Shown piece after piece: positions 38,871 to 39,936 of a DNA stretch of 39,936 nt. The translations under genes were made by a program, and so were the position numbers. This DNA comes from an uncultured Oscillospiraceae bacterium. GTDB lineage: Bacteria; Bacillota; Clostridia; Oscillospirales; Oscillospiraceae. Each line of letters starts with the position of its first letter. The first letter of the stretch is position 1. The notes beneath the pieces were generated by a model. It was not told the DNA's origin. It did not search any database and was given only the letters and a program-made list of their open reading frames with translations. The DNA lies in assembly GCA_944385435.1 (NCBI GenBank), contig CALWXG010000019.1:1-39936 (forward strand). Reading direction: 5' to 3'.

Positions 38871-39860
38871 TTACCGTCCTGCGTTATGATCGGAAAGCCC
38901 AGACTGCTTGTCTTGCTCTTGGGCTTCTTGGCGAGCTTCTTCAAGTCTGTTTTCAATTAAAGGTTGCCAACAATTTAAACACGGCTCGTATCCGAGATAT
39001 TCTGCGTATTCCGTATTGAAAATCCAATATGTGCTCATATTGCTAAGGTTTGGACAATCGTAGGTATGATACTTTTTTCCGCTTTCTGTAACAATACAGG
39101 CGTTATATCGATAGAAATTTCGCTCTGCTGTTATGCTGGAGTTCTCTCTTCGTTCATCCTCCAGCAGTTCACCTCTTACGTCGAATAATCTCTCCAGAGA
39201 TTCATACTCTGCCGCATAGTTCTGTTCGATGGTTTCTATTTTTTGCAAAAATGTTTGGTTACTATTCCACCATAAGACACACACCACAACCAACGAAATG
39301 GACAAGACCCCAGAGAGAGTTGCAAACAAAAACATGGGAACCTTAAATTTGCTTTTTTCGTGTCTTTCTGCTGACGACTCAGCAAATTTTTTTGCTTGAT
39401 TTTCTTTTTCCTGCTCTGTCATAATACGGGCGAGCAAATCAACAGAATTTTCATTTTCGCTATGTTCGGATGGATGATTATCTAAATGACTGAAGTGATT
39501 AGAACTTTGAACGGAACAAACCGGCCCTGCTGGAGGGAATAAGGTGTTGGGATTGGTATTGACAATCTGTGGTTTGCTGGATGTTGGGGCAGGGGTGGGG
39601 CCATAGAATAATTTTCTCCGCTTTCGATAGTAAAGAATATTAAGACAGACGAATATGAGATATGCAATCATTGCTCCGAGGGGTTGCGAGATTTGATTGT
39701 TAATTCCCACTTCGATATAGACGAAAATAAAATACAAACTATACAGTGCAGAAAGAAAATATGAAGTAATTCCAGAGACGGGGCCGTACCATTTTCTGAC
39801 TTTTGGGAGTCCTCCAATGAATGCGAGTGCAGAGAGAATAACAATTGCGATGTAATACAT
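38871..39860 (-). CDS. AT-rich membrane protein with C-terminal Cys/His zinc-like motif
   Basis: Function not recognised. The protein has 329 residues. Two or three N-terminal helices (about 1-75) are followed by a polar, Ser/Pro/Asn-rich cytoplasmic or external linker, another helix (about 173-197), a coiled-coil stretch rich in Glu (about 203-240) and a C-terminal motif YHTYDCPNL...LGYEPCLNCW. The His-x3-Cys...Cys-x2-Cys pattern resembles the small Ada-like or nuclease-associated zinc motif seen at the end of many Firmicute surface proteins. The base composition is much richer in A/T than all neighbours, suggesting horizontal transfer. No strong ribosome binding site precedes the ATG, so the start is uncertain. 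The last 76 bases of the window hold no clear feature. Confidence 0.75.
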   Translation of the reverse strand: MYYIAIVILSALAFIGGLPKVRKWYGPVSGITSYFLSALYSLYFIFVYIEVGINNQISQPLGAMIAYLIFVCLNILYYRKRRKLFYGPTPAPTSSKPQIVNTNPNTLFPPAGPVCSVQSSNHFSHLDNHPSEHSENENSVDLLARIMTEQEKENQAKKFAESSAERHEKSKFKVPMFLFATLSGVLSISLVVVCVLWWNSNQTFLQKIETIEQNYAAEYESLERLFDVRGELLEDERRENSSITAERNFYRYNACIVTESGKKYHTYDCPNLSNMSTYWIFNTEYAEYLGYEPCLNCWQPLIENRLEEARQEAQEQDKQSGLSDHNAGR

Positions 39861-39936
39861 ATGATTTGAGCGACAAAAGGGTATGATCCAAAGAGCTCTA
39901 TCCTAATTCACAGGCTTGATTTGGGAGATATTTCTA

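Noticed and set aside
1-39936. CRISPR arrays, insertion sequences or prophage
   Set aside because: No regularly spaced repeats, transposase, integrase or phage structural genes were seen; the only repeats are those listed.

Overview
The window is a GC-rich chromosomal segment from a bacterium that is almost certainly a Firmicute of the class Clostridia. The best match in gene style is the Oscillospiraceae group (Flavonifractor, Lawsonibacter and relatives). That placement is inference from content: strong AGGAGG ribosome binding sites, a tryptophan T-box, an SdpR/SdpI pair, DUF4250 and TIGR04076 small proteins, an Fe-S type PurF and the rpmG-secE-nusG-rplKAJL block. No rRNA, tRNA, CRISPR array, transposase or prophage gene was seen. 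About 40 protein genes were found, including two too short for a routine ORF cut-off (DUF4250 protein and ribosomal protein L33).

Layout. 1-4.1 kb (+): the 3' part of alaS, then a run of small genes (unknown 178-aa protein, DUF4250, TIGR04076, cupin, HIT hydrolase) closed by a terminator. 4.1-5.1 kb (+): an autoregulated sdpR-sdpI pair with a palindromic operator inside its promoter. 5.1-8.8 kb (-): purF and an ammonium transporter fused to its own PII regulator, each with hairpins in its leader. 8.9-13.7 kb (-): a tryptophan operon in the unusual order T-box-trpB-trpA-trpD-trpC-trpF, without trpE or trpG. 13.8-15.8 kb: a hexapeptide acetyltransferase (-) divergent from a PLP aminotransferase (+).

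15.9-24.5 kb (+) is an envelope signalling block. It has a response regulator and a six-helix histidine kinase with a large extracytoplasmic sensor, a polysaccharide deacetylase, then a second response regulator, an ABC ATPase, two paralogous permeases and a small histidine kinase. The last five resemble lantibiotic self-immunity or antimicrobial-peptide resistance modules. It is followed by an ArsC/Spx-like protein, a CtpE-like P-type ATPase, a DUF975 membrane protein and NADP isocitrate dehydrogenase (24.6-30.2 kb, +). A near-identical TTAAGA-N5-TTCAYAC box precedes both the ABC operon and the ArsC-like gene at the same distance from the -10 box.

30.4-37.7 kb (-): a patatin-like lipase, a PcrA/UvrD-type helicase, and the ribosomal block rpmG-secE-nusG-rplK-rplA-rplJ-rplL. 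The ribosomal block has an L10 leader attenuator, a structured repeat between nusG and rplK, and a long structured leader with an intrinsic terminator before rpmG. 37.8-39.9 kb: ruvX (+), sharing an overlapping divergent promoter with rpmG; a YbaK-type deacylase (-); and an AT-rich, probably acquired, membrane protein (-).

The most unusual signals are regulatory or repeat-like: the rpmG leader, the amtB leader that begins with a terminator, two inverted repeats that hold a -35 box in the loop, phased TTAC repeats before the deacetylase gene, and two intergenic relics that copy the 3' ends of genes in this window (the acetyltransferase and ruvX).
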